Part shown: positions 63,734-64,000 of the stretch, piece by piece | Position numbering within the stretch: position 1 is the stretch's first letter | Layout of the letters: every line of letters starts with the position of its first letter | DNA from: Saprospiraceae bacterium | GTDB lineage: Bacteria > Bacteroidota > Bacteroidia > Chitinophagales > Saprospiraceae | NCBI GenBank assembly: GCA_024103195.1 | Contig: JAGFIW010000234.1 | Span: forward strand, 1-64,000 | Length of the DNA stretch: 64,000 bases | Direction of reading: 5' to 3' | The notes under the pieces: model-generated | Databases searched by the model: none | Told to the model about the DNA's origin: nothing | What the model saw: the letters and a program-made list of their open reading frames with translations, nothing else | Made by a program: the position numbers and the translations under genes

Positions 63734-64000
63734 ATGGTGTGGTTTCGCGGATTGCGCATGCAGGTCAACAGGGGTATGGCCGCTTATCTCCGGCAGCGGA
63801 TCCGGCATATCAATTATTACCGGCGACATCCGCAGGAAGTACAGGCTAGATGGTGGCAAACCCTGGTGGAAGCCGGCCGCTGGACCCGGTACGGCCGGCA
63901 ATATGGGATGGACGGGATCCGGCAGTACCGGGATTTTGCCGAACGGGTTCCCATTGTTCATTACGAGGAAATCAAGCCCTACATCGTGCGGAGTATGCTG
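63734..64000 (+). CDS. GH3 auxin-responsive-promoter family protein, 5' part
   Basis: The ATG at 63734 opens 89 codons that run off the window. The product begins MVWFRGLRMQVNRGMAAYLR and continues with QARWWQTLVEAGRWTRYGRQ and DFAERVPIVHYEEIKPYIVR. This is the start of a bacterial GH3 family protein, an acyl-adenylate-forming enzyme related to plant jasmonate and auxin amino-acid conjugases. The catalytic motifs lie outside the window. The bacterial substrate is unknown. Confidence 0.75.
   Translation, partial: MVWFRGLRMQVNRGMAAYLRQRIRHINYYRRHPQEVQARWWQTLVEAGRWTRYGRQYGMDGIRQYRDFAERVPIVHYEEIKPYIVRSML

Overview
The window reads as a chromosomal piece of a GC-rich Bacteroidota, most likely from the Saprospiria (Lewinella/Haliscomenobacter-like). 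The reasons are a GldH gliding lipoprotein, two exported proteins with type IX secretion (T9SS) C-terminal sorting regions, DUF4252, DUF4369 and DUF5106 proteins, an F1 epsilon subunit that is only its N-terminal domain, and many near-exact copies of the Bacteroidota -7 promoter element TAnnTTTG just upstream of start codons. I saw no rRNA, tRNA or CRISPR array.

Layout. Positions 1-7465 are visibly richer in A/T than the rest. They hold an IS3-family fragment, a 1556-residue secreted T9SS protein, an IS4-type element with matching ends and a broken transposase, a small outer-membrane barrel protein, and the left end of an IS21-type element that stops 30 bases before yifB. From 7496 on the sequence is a dense, GC-rich core genome. 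7.5-17 kb holds yifB and an acyl-CoA ligase, an ECF sigma / anti-sigma-like / DUF4252 operon, a PAP2-like membrane protein, mtgA, pth, and a PEP-synthase gene with a single-base frameshift. 17.2-22.7 kb holds a structured non-coding stretch, bamA (its last strand frameshifted), uppS and aspS. After a hairpin-packed spacer (22.7-23.0 kb) come an M28 peptidase, a VOC-domain lipoprotein, an AlkB-type hydroxylase and a GMC oxidoreductase, all in one direction. 28.5-32.3 kb is an operon for aromatic amino acid breakdown on the minus strand: hmgA, hppD and a tryptophanase. 32.4-38.6 kb holds membrane proteins, a 49-residue Cys-rich mini-gene, a T9SS esterase, a baeRF/Balon-type release-factor relative, a DEAD-box helicase, gldH and an FNT channel. 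38.7-43 kb holds dnaJ, grpE, a TlpA-like thioredoxin and atpDC. 43-46.5 kb is a phenylacetyl-CoA epoxidase operon (paaABCD plus a PaaG-like isomerase) behind a promoter that overlaps a palindromic operator. 46.5-64 kb holds an MBL hydrolase, a large peptidase-like/TolB/barrel protein, an OmpA lipoprotein, the topoisomerase IV A subunit, exonuclease III, two tandem thioredoxin-fold proteins, an MFS exporter, a TlpA/DUF5106 lipoprotein, a ParA plus ribbon-helix-helix pair, a TraB/GumN protein and the start of a GH3-family gene.

How the genes work together. Three oxidative modules stand out: homogentisate (HppD, HmgA), phenylacetyl-CoA (PaaABCD, PaaG) and AlkB plus a GMC dehydrogenase. With the acyl-CoA ligase they suggest a heterotroph that oxidises aromatic amino acids and possibly alkyl chains. 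Envelope biogenesis (BamA, UppS, MtgA, OmpA), thiol-redox proteins and T9SS cargo fit a polymer-degrading, surface-active bacterium.

Caveats. Both frameshifts in otherwise well-conserved genes are one-base deletions, so sequencing or assembly error is a serious possibility. All family names come from reading the translated sequence; no database search was run.
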